A DNA stretch of 64,000 nucleotides, from NCBI GenBank assembly GCA_035506135.1, contig DATJPY010000044.1:1-64000 (forward strand), read 5' to 3'. Both the position numbers and the translations under genes were made by a program. Source of the DNA: DATJPY01 sp035506135 (GTDB taxonomy: Bacteria > Myxococcota_A > UBA9160 > PR03). Position 1 is the first letter of the stretch. Each line of letters opens with the position of its first letter. The notes below the pieces were generated by a model. The model had not been told where the DNA came from and made no database searches. It saw nothing but the letters and a program-made list of their open reading frames with translations. Positions 32,124-41,247 of the stretch are shown here, piece by piece.

Positions 32124-32921
32124 GTGCGTGCCCTCCTGCTGGCGCTCCTTCTCGTCGTCCCCGGTCTCGCCCACGCCGGCGAGGTGGAGCTTCCCGCTGG
32201 CGACGAGGTGGTGCGGCGCGTGAACCAGCGCGACGACGGCCGCTGGGTCTCGCGGACGATGGCCATGGAGCTGACGGAGAAGGACGGCTCCGTGCGCGCT
32301 CGCCTCACGCGCTCGTTCCGCCGCGACTTCGGCGACGGGCGCCGCTCGGTGGTCTTCTTCGAGGACCCGCCGAACCTGAAGGGCACGGCGCTCCTGAGCT
32401 TCGACTACGCGGAGCCGAAGCGGCAGGACGACCAGTGGCTCTACCTCCCCGAGCTGCGCCGCTCGCGCCGGATCGCGACCTCCGAGCGCGGGCGCGCCTT
32501 CCTCGGCACCGACTTCTCCTACGACGACATGCGCAAGGAGACCAAGCTCAGCCCCTACGACTACCGCTGGCGGACGGTCGGGACGGAGGAGGTCGACGGG
32601 CGGCCCTGCTGGGTGCTGGAGGCCACCGCGGTGGACGACGCCACCGCGCGCGAGCTGGGCTACGGGCGGCTCCGCGTGCGCATCGACGCCGAGCTCTGGC
32701 TGCCGCGCCTGGCCGAGTACTGGACGCCGGCGGGCGAGCTGCTGAAGACGATCCGGCTCACCGGGATCGAGGCCGTGCAGGGGATCTGGACGCCGCACCG
32801 GGTCGAGGCGGCAGCGGCCTCGGGCCACCGCACCGCGCTCACCTTCCGCGACATCGACTACCAGCACGAGGTTCCCGAGGGCCTGTTCGACGAGTCCGCG
32901 CTGGCGCACGGGCCGCCATGA
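32124..32921 (+). CDS. Outer-membrane lipoprotein-sorting-like (LolA-fold) secreted protein
   Basis: This is a 265-residue protein with a signal peptide (residues 1-19, cleaved after AHA). The mature domain belongs to the group annotated as outer membrane lipoprotein-sorting protein: RSVVFFEDPPNLKGTALLSF, DDQWLYLPELRRSRRI, FLGTDFSYDDM and an EYWTPAGELLKTIRL strand. These proteins have a half-barrel that holds hydrophobic cargo; many occur with MMPL/RND-type transporters, none of which is adjacent here. It is likely periplasmic. The GTG start is the only one compatible with the signal peptide. Confidence 0.88.
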   Translation: MRALLLALLLVVPGLAHAGEVELPAGDEVVRRVNQRDDGRWVSRTMAMELTEKDGSVRARLTRSFRRDFGDGRRSVVFFEDPPNLKGTALLSFDYAEPKRQDDQWLYLPELRRSRRIATSERGRAFLGTDFSYDDMRKETKLSPYDYRWRTVGTEEVDGRPCWVLEATAVDDATARELGYGRLRVRIDAELWLPRLAEYWTPAGELLKTIRLTGIEAVQGIWTPHRVEAAAASGHRTALTFRDIDYQHEVPEGLFDESALAHGPP

Positions 32922-32974
32922 GCGCTTGCGGCGAACGCGCTACGATCCGGGCTCCTCGCGAAGAGGGGTGAGTC

Positions 32975-33220
32975 ATGGCCGCGCTTCGCTCCAGGTTCGC
33001 TCGCGGCAGCCTCGCAATCGCGCTCGTGGCGCTGTTCAGTGGTGCGCCGGCGCGCGCCGACGAGCACGATCCCACCGAGGCGGGCAACCCGGTTCGCATC
33101 TTGGCGTACGTGCTTCATCCGGTTGGCGTCGCGTTCGACTATCTCGTCATGCGACCGGCGCACTGGCTGGTAAACCGAGAGCCCTTCCGCACGATCTTCG
33201 GTCACGAAGACGACCTCTGA
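32975..33220 (+). CDS. Small exported protein of unknown function
   Basis: This 81-residue protein has a signal peptide (about residues 1-27, ending ARA) and a short mature part with VRILAYVLHPVGVAFDYLVM, RPAHWLVNREPF and RTIFGHEDD. The HPVG, RPAHW and IFGH words look deliberately conserved, and I recall similar short proteins in deltaproteobacteria, but I cannot name a function. The hydrophobic middle could be amphipathic or membrane-bound. A good ribosome-binding site (GAGGGGTGAG) precedes ATG 32975. It sits before the lpt genes but has its own -10-like TACGAT at 32941-32946. Confidence 0.75.
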   Translation: MAALRSRFARGSLAIALVALFSGAPARADEHDPTEAGNPVRILAYVLHPVGVAFDYLVMRPAHWLVNREPFRTIFGHEDDL

Positions 33221-33269
33221 TCGGGCGCTTTCGATCGATTCGAGGCTGTTCGCGATCGTCGAAGCAGGG

Positions 33270-33275
33270 TATGAT
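33270..33275 (+). promoter_or_regulatory. -10 box (TATGAT) of the lpt-rpoN-PTS operon
   Basis: TATGAT differs from the sigma-70 consensus at one position and ends 6 nt before the lptC-like ATG, implying a leaderless transcript. The -35 region (about 33247-33252) is weak. Every gene from 33282 to 41214 follows with overlaps or gaps of at most 23 bases, so this is the likely main promoter of the unit. Confidence 0.5.
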
Positions 33276-33281
33276 CCTTGC

Positions 33282-33809
33282 ATGGGCAGGTTACTGCGCG
33301 CCATCCGCTCGATGCACGGCCCCGTCGCCCGCACCCTCGTGGGCGGCGCCGCGCTTGCGCTCGCCAGCACCGCCTCGGCCGTTCCTCCGATGCAGCTCTC
33401 GCGCATGACCTTCGTCTCGTCGGAGGGTGGATTCACCGACCTCACGGTCGTTGCGGACGCCGCGCAGGTCGACATGCAGGGCAACAAGGCGCAGCTCGAC
33501 CGCGTGCACGCCCTCTGGGCGGCGAGCAACGGGCAGAACAGCCTCGACATCGTCTGCGAGCGGGGCGAGTTCGATCTCTCGACCAACGACTTCGTGGCGA
33601 TCGGCAGCGTGCACGGCGTGCTCGGCGACGGCCGGCGCTTCGAGAGCCCGTGGATGAAGTACGACCACGCCAAGGGCGTCGCCTATACCGATGCGCCCGT
33701 CTCGATCCTCGATGCGGGGCGCACGCTGAAGGGCGGTGGATTCCGCTACCGCATCCACGACGGGAAGCTTCGGCTCACCTCCGGCGCTTCGGTGGTGGAC
33801 CCGCCGTGA
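33282..33809 (+). CDS. lptC: LptC-like LPS-transport periplasmic protein
   Basis: This is a 175-residue protein. A hydrophobic N-terminal segment (residues 15-33) could be a signal peptide or membrane anchor and is followed by a repeated beta-strand pattern (FTDLTVVADAAQVDMQGNKA, LDIVCERGEFDLSTNDFVAI, FESPWMKYDHAKGVAYTDAP), typical of the LptC/LptA jelly-roll. LptC links the LptBFG ATPase to the periplasmic LptA bridge. Similarity is mostly structural, so the name depends on its place directly before the lptA-like gene and lptB. Its stop overlaps the lptA start (GTGA). Confidence 0.78.
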   Translation: MGRLLRAIRSMHGPVARTLVGGAALALASTASAVPPMQLSRMTFVSSEGGFTDLTVVADAAQVDMQGNKAQLDRVHALWAASNGQNSLDIVCERGEFDLSTNDFVAIGSVHGVLGDGRRFESPWMKYDHAKGVAYTDAPVSILDAGRTLKGGGFRYRIHDGKLRLTSGASVVDPP

Positions 33810-34642
33810 GGGCCCGCACGTGGGGAGGGGTTGCGTGCGCGGTCGCGATCGCATCGCCGCTCGCCTGGGCGGCGGTGCGCGCCGCCGAGCCCTCGAGTGA
33901 CGGCGCAGTTTCGCCGAAGACGGTGATGACCCGGGACGCCGCCGAAGAGCGCGCGGCAACGGAGGGGACCGCCGTGGGCGCCGCGTCCGCCGTGCCCGAA
34001 GCAGGGCGCCCTGCGCCTGGCCCTCCGGTTCATGAGGATCGTCCTCTCACGCTCGCTGCCGAGGCCCCGGCGCGCGACGTTGCGGCCCCGCCTCCGGCTG
34101 CGCCGGCCCCGGCCGGCGCGCAAGCCGTGGCCGGCACCGTGGCGTCCCCGAAGAAGGGCAACAAGGCTGCAAAGAGCGACGCCGGCAAGAGCGGAACCGG
34201 CGGCCTGCCCGGCGGATCGAGCGACAAGCCGCTCGCGATCCGCTCGGACGAGCTCGAGGCCGTCGAGGAGTCCGGCACGCGCAATCTGCTCTTCCAGCGC
34301 AACGTCCACGTCGAGCAGGGCGACCTCGTCGTGAACTCGGACCGCCTCGAGGCGCACTATCCTCCCGGCGCCAACCAGCCCGACCGGCTCGTCGCGACCG
34401 GCCACGTGCGGATCAAGCAGAAGGATCGCGTGCTGACCTGCCAGAGCGCCACCTACTACCAGGGCGAGGAGCGGCTGGTGTGCGTCGGCGACGCCGATCT
34501 GCTGAGCGGCAACGACCGCGTCCGCGGCGACCAGATCGAGATCTTCACCTCGCAGAATCGCATGAAGGTGCTCGGGCGCGCGGTCGTGAACGTGACGCCC
34601 GAGCAGAATCCCGAGCCGAAGAAGGCGGAGGCGACGCCGTGA
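33806..34642 (+). CDS. lptA: LptA/OstA-domain LPS-transport protein
   Basis: This 278-residue protein has a signal peptide (residues 1-27), a long Ala/Pro/Lys-rich linker (about 28-135) and a C-terminal OstA jelly-roll. The jelly-roll shows LAIRSDELEAVEESGTRN, VVNSDRLEAHYPPGANQP, DRLVATGHVRIKQKDRVL and a LSGNDRVRGDQIEIF strand. LptA forms the periplasmic filament that carries lipopolysaccharide to LptDE. The linker is unusually long compared with E. coli LptA, but similar forms are known in deltaproteobacteria. The GTG start and GTGA overlaps with lptC and lptB show strict coupling. Confidence 0.88.
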   Translation: MRARTWGGVACAVAIASPLAWAAVRAAEPSSDGAVSPKTVMTRDAAEERAATEGTAVGAASAVPEAGRPAPGPPVHEDRPLTLAAEAPARDVAAPPPAAPAPAGAQAVAGTVASPKKGNKAAKSDAGKSGTGGLPGGSSDKPLAIRSDELEAVEESGTRNLLFQRNVHVEQGDLVVNSDRLEAHYPPGANQPDRLVATGHVRIKQKDRVLTCQSATYYQGEERLVCVGDADLLSGNDRVRGDQIEIFTSQNRMKVLGRAVVNVTPEQNPEPKKAEATP

Positions 34643-35370
34643 CCCGGCCGCTCCTGTCGGCGCAGGGTCTGCGCAAGCGCTACGGCGATCGCGAGGTGGT
34701 CTGCGGCATCGACGTCACGGTGTCGGCCGGGGAGGTGGTCGGCCTGCTTGGTCCCAACGGCGCCGGCAAGACCACCACCTTCAACATGATGGTCGGCGGG
34801 GTGCGCCCGAGCGCCGGCCGCGTGTTCCTCGACACCCGCGAGATCACCGACCTGCCGATGTTCCGGCGCGCGCGCCTCGGGATCACCTACCTGCCGCAGG
34901 AGCCCTCGATCTTCCGGCGCCTGTCGGTCGCGGACAACCTGAACGCGATCCTGGAGACGGTGGAGCGGAGCCCGGCGCTGCGGCGCGAGCGGCTGCACGA
35001 GCTCCTGCAGGAGCTCGGACTGCTCGGCAAGGCGCACCTGCGCGGTGCCTCGCTCTCGGGCGGCGAGCGGCGGCGGGTCGAGGTCGCCCGCGCCCTGGTG
35101 CTCGATCCGAAGTTCATGCTGCTCGACGAGCCGTTCTCGGGGATCGACCCGATCGCGGTGATCGAGATCCAGAAGGTGGTCGAGCAGCTCCGCGGGCGCG
35201 GCATCGGGATCATCGTCACCGACCACAACGTGCGCGAGGCGCTCTCGATCTGCGACCGCGCCTACATCATCAAGGACGGAAGCATCCTGCGCGAAGGAAC
35301 TCCGAACGAGATCGCCACGGACCCGACGGTTCGCGAGATCTACCTCGGAGAGAACTTCCAGCTGGGCTGA
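34639..35370 (+). CDS. lptB: LPS export ABC transporter ATPase LptB
   Basis: This is a 243-residue ABC ATPase. It has Walker A GPNGAGKTTT, the LptB-specific ITYLPQEPSIFRRLSV Q-loop region, signature LSGGERRRVEVARAL, Walker B FMLLDEPFSGIDP and the H-loop IIVTDHNVREAL, all intact. It energises LptFG to extract LPS from the inner membrane. LptF and LptG are not in the window. It overlaps lptA (GTGA) and precedes rpoN by 7 bases, the order seen across proteobacteria. Confidence 0.97.
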   Translation: MTRPLLSAQGLRKRYGDREVVCGIDVTVSAGEVVGLLGPNGAGKTTTFNMMVGGVRPSAGRVFLDTREITDLPMFRRARLGITYLPQEPSIFRRLSVADNLNAILETVERSPALRRERLHELLQELGLLGKAHLRGASLSGGERRRVEVARALVLDPKFMLLDEPFSGIDPIAVIEIQKVVEQLRGRGIGIIVTDHNVREALSICDRAYIIKDGSILREGTPNEIATDPTVREIYLGENFQLG

Positions 35371-35377
35371 TCGAAAA

Positions 35378-36847
<1,470 letters not shown>

Positions 36848-36870
36848 CCTGCGCGCGGCCGGGGGCGGTC

Positions 36871-37335
36871 ATGAAGATCACCGACATTCTGGTCCGGGAC
36901 GCCGTGGTGCTCGACCTCTCGAGTCGCGCCAAGCGGGACGTGCTGGCGGAGATGGCGAAGGCGCTCGCGGCGGCCGAGCCCGGGGTGGACGAGGCGCACC
37001 TGCTCGAGGTCCTGGTCGAGCGCGAGCGGCTGCAGAGCACCGGGATCGGCGAGGGCGTCGCGATTCCGCACGGCAAGCTGCAGGGGATCACGCGCCTGCT
37101 CGCCTCCTGCGCGCGAAGCCGCAGCGGCGTCGACTTCGACTCGATCGACGGCCAGCCGACCTACCTGTTCTTCCTGCTCGTGGTGCCCGAGAACTCGGGT
37201 GGCCAGCATCTGAAGGCGCTCGCACGCATCTCCCGATTCTTCCGCGACGCGAGCTTCCGCAAGCGCCTCCTCGAGGCCGGCAGCCGGGACGAGGTGTGCC
37301 GGGCCATCGAGGAGGAAGACGTCAAGTTGGCGTGA
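36871..37335 (+). CDS. ptsN: PTS IIA-like nitrogen-regulatory protein PtsN
   Basis: This is a 154-residue EIIA of the Fru/Ntr type. The phosphorylated histidine is His67 in GVAIPHGKL. Other marks are LVERERLQSTGIGEG and FFLLVVPENSGGQHLKALA. It takes phosphate from an HPr-type protein and regulates rather than transports. The ATG at 36871 lies 23 bases after rpoN, and the stop overlaps the hprK start (GTGA). It works with the HPr and EI encoded about 2 kb downstream. Confidence 0.95.
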   Translation: MKITDILVRDAVVLDLSSRAKRDVLAEMAKALAAAEPGVDEAHLLEVLVERERLQSTGIGEGVAIPHGKLQGITRLLASCARSRSGVDFDSIDGQPTYLFFLLVVPENSGGQHLKALARISRFFRDASFRKRLLEAGSRDEVCRAIEEEDVKLA

Positions 37336-37853
37336 CGGCAAGGGCCCACGGAGCGCTCGTCGACGTCGAAGGCGTCGGCGTGCTGCTCCTGGGGCCGAGC
37401 GGCATCGGCAAGAGCGAGTGCGCGCTCGAGCTGGTGCGCCGCGGACACCGGCTGGTGGCGGACGACGTCGTGGTGCTCGAGCGCGGCGCGGACGGCGCTC
37501 TGCACGGACACACCCCCGAGCTGATCCGACACCACATGGAGCTGCGCGGCGTCGGGATCGTCTACGTCCCCGACCTGTTCGGGCCCGACGCGGTGCGCGA
37601 CGCGGTGGAGGTCGGCCTGGTCTGCCGGCTGGCCGAGTGGCGGCCCGAGCTCGAGGTCGAACGGGTCGGGCTCGAGCGCCCGGTCGAGGAGTGGGACGGG
37701 GTTCCGTTGCCGGCCCTGCTCCTGCCCGCGCGTCCGGCGGGCTCCCTGGCGACGCTGGTCGAGGTCGCCGTGCGGGACCACCTGCTGCGCCGCAGGGCGC
37801 TACCCGCGGCGCGCCGGCTCGATGCCCGCCTGCGCGGGGAGGTCGAGCCGTGA
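37332..37853 (+). CDS. hprK: HPr kinase/phosphorylase, short form (C-terminal kinase domain only)
   Basis: This is a 173-residue protein. It has Walker A LLLGPSGIGKSECALELV, RRGHRLVADDVVVLERG with the catalytic His/Asp, and the HprK signature HHMELRGVGIVYVPDLFG. A late VERPVEEWDG-like segment precedes the pocket end. HprK phosphorylates and dephosphorylates a Ser of HPr (Ser53 of the HPr at 39122). The N-terminal domain of full-length HprK (about 310 residues) is absent, as in many proteobacterial short forms. GTG start, GTGA overlaps on both sides. Confidence 0.93.
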   Translation: MTARAHGALVDVEGVGVLLLGPSGIGKSECALELVRRGHRLVADDVVVLERGADGALHGHTPELIRHHMELRGVGIVYVPDLFGPDAVRDAVEVGLVCRLAEWRPELEVERVGLERPVEEWDGVPLPALLLPARPAGSLATLVEVAVRDHLLRRRALPAARRLDARLRGEVEP

Positions 37854-38719
37854 GCGCCGCCGAGACGCGGGTCGTCTTCGTGAGCGGGCTCTCCGGGAGC
37901 GGTCGGACGACCGCGATGGGCGCGCTCGAGGACCTCGGCTTCTACTGCGTCGACAACCTGCCGCCGCAACTGATCGAGCAGTTCGTCGACCTGTGCGCCA
38001 AGGCGAGCCCACCGATCCGCCGGGTCGCGCTGGCGCTCGACGCGCGCGAGGCCGTCTTCCTGAAGGGCTTCCCGGCGGTGGTCGGCGCGATCCGGGCCGG
38101 CGGCGCGCGGGTCGAGGTGCTGTTCCTCGACTGCGCGGACCAGGTGCTCGTGAACCGCTACCGCGAGACCCGGCGCGTCCACCCGCTGGCGCCCGCCGGG
38201 ACGGTCGAGCAGGGCATCGAGCGCGAGCGCGCGCTGCTCGAGGACGTCGCGCGGCTCGCGGACTGGTCGCTCGACACGTCACAGCTCAACATCCACCAGC
38301 TCCGCGAGGCGGTCGTGCGACGCGTCACCGGGGAAGGGCGTCGCGCCGTCGTGAACCTGGTGTCGTTCGGCTACCGCTACGGCGTCCCCGCCGCCGCGGA
38401 GCTGCTGTTCGACGTCCGCTTCCTGCCCAACCCCCACTTCGAGCCCGCGCTCCGGTCGCGCAGCGGCCTGGACGCCGAGGTCGCCGACTTCGTGCTGAAG
38501 GACGACCGCACCCAGGAGCTGCTGGCGCGGCTGCGCGAGTTCCTCGGCTGGCTGCTCGGGCTCTACGACTCCGAGGGCAAGGCGTACCTCGCGATCGGCA
38601 TCGGGTGCACCGGGGGCCGGCACCGCTCGGTCGCGGTCGCCGCTGCGCTCGCCGAGGGGCTGCGCGCCCGCGGCCGCGAGGTCAACGTCGAGCACCGAGA
38701 CGCGGAAAAGGAAGGGTGA
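37850..38719 (+). CDS. rapZ: RapZ-family RNase adapter / nucleotide-binding protein
   Basis: This is a 289-residue RapZ/YvcJ protein. Features are the P-loop GLSGSGRTTAMGALEDLGFY with Arg in place of the Walker Lys, VDNLPPQLIEQFVD, RYRETRRVHPLAP, DTSQLNIHQLRE, SFGYRYGVPAAAELLFDVRF and the C-terminal IGIGCTGGRHRSVAVA. In E. coli it delivers a small RNA to RNase E and senses glucosamine-6-phosphate; elsewhere its role is less clear. Arg in the P-loop is also seen in actinobacterial homologues, so it may still bind nucleotide. It is coupled to hprK and followed 1 base later by the IIA gene. Confidence 0.95.
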   Translation: MSAAETRVVFVSGLSGSGRTTAMGALEDLGFYCVDNLPPQLIEQFVDLCAKASPPIRRVALALDAREAVFLKGFPAVVGAIRAGGARVEVLFLDCADQVLVNRYRETRRVHPLAPAGTVEQGIERERALLEDVARLADWSLDTSQLNIHQLREAVVRRVTGEGRRAVVNLVSFGYRYGVPAAAELLFDVRFLPNPHFEPALRSRSGLDAEVADFVLKDDRTQELLARLREFLGWLLGLYDSEGKAYLAIGIGCTGGRHRSVAVAAALAEGLRARGREVNVEHRDAEKEG

Positions 38720-38720
38720 G

Positions 38721-39125
38721 ATGTCCGTCGTGATCGTGACGCATTACCGGCTCGGCGAGGTGTTCCTCCAGGCGCTGCGCCTGATCGTCCCCGACGCGCC
38801 GGAGTTCCAGGCGGTCTCGATCGACCCCAAGCAGTCGGTCGACGAGATGCGCGAGCTGATTGCCACGGCGCTGCGGCGCGCAGACCGCGGCGAGGGCGTG
38901 CTGGTGCTGACCGATATGTTCGGCGGCACGCCCTCGAACATGGCGCTCTCGTTCCTCGAGGAGCACCGCGTCGAGGTCGTGACGGGTCTCAACCTGCCGA
39001 TGCTGATCAAGCTGGCGACGATGCCCGAGAAGAAGCCGCTCGAGGAGCTCGCGACGTTCATCAAGGACTACGGGCAGCGCAACATCCGGGTCGCGAGCGA
39101 GATCCTGCCGGAAGGGAAGCGGTGA
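38721..39125 (+). CDS. PTS IIA component, mannose family
   Basis: This is a 134-residue EIIA-Man-type protein with phospho-acceptor His8 (VIVTHYRLGE), LVLTDMFGGTPSNMAL and VVTGLNLPMLIKLATM. It has no fused IIB domain, and no IIB, IIC or IID genes are in the window, so it is probably regulatory, receiving phosphate from HPr. Its ATG lies 1 base after the rapZ stop, and its end overlaps the HPr gene by 4 bases. Confidence 0.95.
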   Translation: MSVVIVTHYRLGEVFLQALRLIVPDAPEFQAVSIDPKQSVDEMRELIATALRRADRGEGVLVLTDMFGGTPSNMALSFLEEHRVEVVTGLNLPMLIKLATMPEKKPLEELATFIKDYGQRNIRVASEILPEGKR

Positions 39126-39445
39126 GCGGAGCCACCGTCTGCGAGGAGTTCACCGTGCGCCGCGAGCTCGGGCTGCACGCGCGGCCCGCGGGGCGCTTCG
39201 TCTCGCTCGCCGCCCGATTCCAATCGGAGATCCAGGTGGCTCGGGCGGGAAGCGGCGACGACTGGGTGAGCGGGCGCAGCGTGCTGTCGCTGCTCTCGCT
39301 CGGGGCGACGCGCGGCACGCGCCTCCGCGTGCGCGCGGTCGGCCCCGACGCCGGCGAGGCGGTGGCCGCGCTCGGGGCGCTGATCGAGGAGCTGGAGGAG
39401 CCCGCGCTCGGCGATGTCGCGGCCGGGCGGGAGCGGCCGCGGTGA
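39122..39445 (+). CDS. ptsH: HPr phosphocarrier protein
   Basis: This is a 107-residue HPr with active-site His19 in RRELGLHARPAGRFVS and regulatory Ser53 in VSGRSVLSLLSLGATRGT. Both phosphorylation sites are retained, matching the presence of EI (His) and HprK (Ser). A short acidic tail extends beyond the usual 85-90 residues. GTG start, overlapping both neighbours. Confidence 0.95.
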   Translation: MSGATVCEEFTVRRELGLHARPAGRFVSLAARFQSEIQVARAGSGDDWVSGRSVLSLLSLGATRGTRLRVRAVGPDAGEAVAALGALIEELEEPALGDVAAGRERPR

Positions 39446-41214
39446 GCGAGCCGGGCGGCGCGGAGCTGTGGGGCGTCGCCGCCTCGCCCGGGATCGCGAT
39501 CGGTCGTGTGCACCTGCTCCGCCGCGAGGCGCTCGCGGTGCCCGAGCGCTCGCTCCCGGTGGCTCAGGTCGCTGACGAGGTCGAGCGACTGCGCGCAGCC
39601 GCCGCGCACGCGCGGAGCCGGCTCGAGCGGATCCATCGCTCGGTGTCGGGGCTCGAGCTCGCCGACGCCATCTTCCGCCCGCAGCTCCTGATCCTGGAGG
39701 ACCCGCAGCTCCTCGAGGATGCCGCGCGCCACATCCGCGAGCGGCGGATCAATGCGGAGTGGGCGCTGCGGATCGAGCAGGACCGGCTCACCGCGCGCTT
39801 CGACGCCATGCAGGACAGCTACCTGCGCGAGCGGCGGGCCGACGTGGACTTCGCGCTGCGCCAGCTCCTGCTGAGCCTGCTCGGGCGCGAGCCCGAGGAG
39901 GTCGGTGCCCTCGACGGGCCCACCATCGTGGTGGCGCACGACCTGTCGCCCGCGGAGACCGCGCAGCTCGACCGGGTGCGGGTCGTCGCGCTCGCGACCG
40001 ACGCCGGCGGCCGCACGTCCCACGCGGTGATCATGGCCAACTCGCTCGGCATCCCCGCGGTGGTGGGTCTCGAGGGGATCACGCGCGCGGCGCGCCAGGG
40101 CGATCCGGCGATCGTCGACGGGCGCGCCGGTCAGGTCTGGCTTCGGCCGCCCGCGTCCGTCGTGCGGCGCTACGCGGCGCGGGCGCGCCAGGAGCAGGTC
40201 CGCGAGCGCGCGCTGATGCGCTGCGCCGACCTGCCGTCGGAGACCCGCGACGGCCGCGCGGTCGAGCTGCGTGCGAACATCGAGCGCGCCGACGACCTGA
40301 CGGCCGTCCGCTCGCACGGCGCCCGCGGCGTGGGCCTGTTCCGCACCGAGTTCCTGTTCATGAACCGCGCCGAGATGCCGCACGAGGAGGATCAGGTGCA
40401 GCAGTACGCGGCGGTGCTGGCCGGCGTGGCGCCGTGGCCCGCCGCGATCCGCACCGTCGACCTCGGCGGCGAGAAGCTCCCGCTGGCTGGCCTCCGCGGC
40501 CTCGAGGCCAACCCCGCCCTCGGCCTGCGGGGCGTGCGGCTGGCGGCGCGCGGCGGGTCGTCGCTCTACGCCGCGCAGCTCCGCGCGATGCTGCGCGCGA
40601 GCCCTGCCGGTCGACTCCGCATCCTGCTCCCGCTGGTGACCGGCGTCGACGAGGTGGTCGAGGTTCGCCAGGCGATCGCCGAGCTGCGGGGTGAGCTCGA
40701 GGCCGAGGGGCGCCCGGTGGCCGAGCGGATCGAGCTCGGCGTCGTCGTCGAGACGCCGGCCGCGGTGGCGATCGTCGACCTGCTCGCGCGCGAGGTCGAC
40801 TTCTTCTCGATCGGGACCAACGACCTGATCCAGTACACCGTCGCCGTGGACCGCGGCAACGAGGCGGTGGCCTACCTCTACGACGCGGGACACCCGGCCG
40901 TGCTGCGCGCGATCCGCGCGGTGGTCGAGCAGGCCCACGCCGCGCAGCGGCCGGTCGGCGTCTGCGGGGAGATGGCCGGCGACCCGCTCTACACGCTGCT
41001 CCTCGTGGGGCTCGAGGTCGACGAGCTCTCGATGAACGCACCCGCCATTCCGCGCGTGAAGCGGATCGTGCGGGAGATCGACCAGCCCGAGGCGCGCGCG
41101 CTGGCGAGCGCGCTCCTGCGCCTGCGCACCGCCGCCGAGGTCGGCGAGGCGCTGCGCAAGGAGATGCGGCGCCGCTTCCCCGACGAGTTTGAGCCGGACT
41201 CGCGAGTCCCGTAG
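39442..41214 (+). CDS. ptsI: PTS enzyme I (phosphoenolpyruvate-protein phosphotransferase)
   Basis: This is a 590-residue enzyme I. The N-terminal HPr-binding helical domain, phosphohistidine His194 in GGRTSHAVIMANSLGIPAV, the PEP-binding GVGLFRTEFLFMNR, LRILLPLVTGVDEVVEVRQ, DFFSIGTNDLIQYTVAVDR and the catalytic Cys in GVCGEMAGDP are all present. There is no N-terminal GAF domain, so it is the PtsI rather than the PtsP form. It uses PEP to phosphorylate HPr. It is the last gene of the lpt-rpoN-PTS unit, and its 3' end contains the probable metK promoter. Confidence 0.97.
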   Translation: MSEPGGAELWGVAASPGIAIGRVHLLRREALAVPERSLPVAQVADEVERLRAAAAHARSRLERIHRSVSGLELADAIFRPQLLILEDPQLLEDAARHIRERRINAEWALRIEQDRLTARFDAMQDSYLRERRADVDFALRQLLLSLLGREPEEVGALDGPTIVVAHDLSPAETAQLDRVRVVALATDAGGRTSHAVIMANSLGIPAVVGLEGITRAARQGDPAIVDGRAGQVWLRPPASVVRRYAARARQEQVRERALMRCADLPSETRDGRAVELRANIERADDLTAVRSHGARGVGLFRTEFLFMNRAEMPHEEDQVQQYAAVLAGVAPWPAAIRTVDLGGEKLPLAGLRGLEANPALGLRGVRLAARGGSSLYAAQLRAMLRASPAGRLRILLPLVTGVDEVVEVRQAIAELRGELEAEGRPVAERIELGVVVETPAAVAIVDLLAREVDFFSIGTNDLIQYTVAVDRGNEAVAYLYDAGHPAVLRAIRAVVEQAHAAQRPVGVCGEMAGDPLYTLLLVGLEVDELSMNAPAIPRVKRIVREIDQPEARALASALLRLRTAAEVGEALRKEMRRRFPDEFEPDSRVP

Positions 41215-41217
41215 ACT
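41189..41217 (+). promoter_or_regulatory. Predicted metK promoter inside the end of ptsI
   Basis: TTGAGC (41189-41194), a 17-nt spacer and TAGACT (41212-41217) form a good sigma-70 promoter. The -10 overlaps the ptsI stop codon. About 30 bases of leader with GGGAGGAG precede the metK ATG, too short for a SAM riboswitch. Confidence 0.6.
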
Positions 41218-41247
41218 CCCGCGCCCTGCCGCTGGGAGGAGACATCC

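Noticed and set aside
38721..39125. Part of a mannose PTS permease
   Set aside because: Only the IIA domain is present, with no IIB, IIC or IID, so a transport role is not supported.
41215..41247. SAM riboswitch before metK
   Set aside because: The gap is only 33 bases, too short for any known SAM riboswitch.
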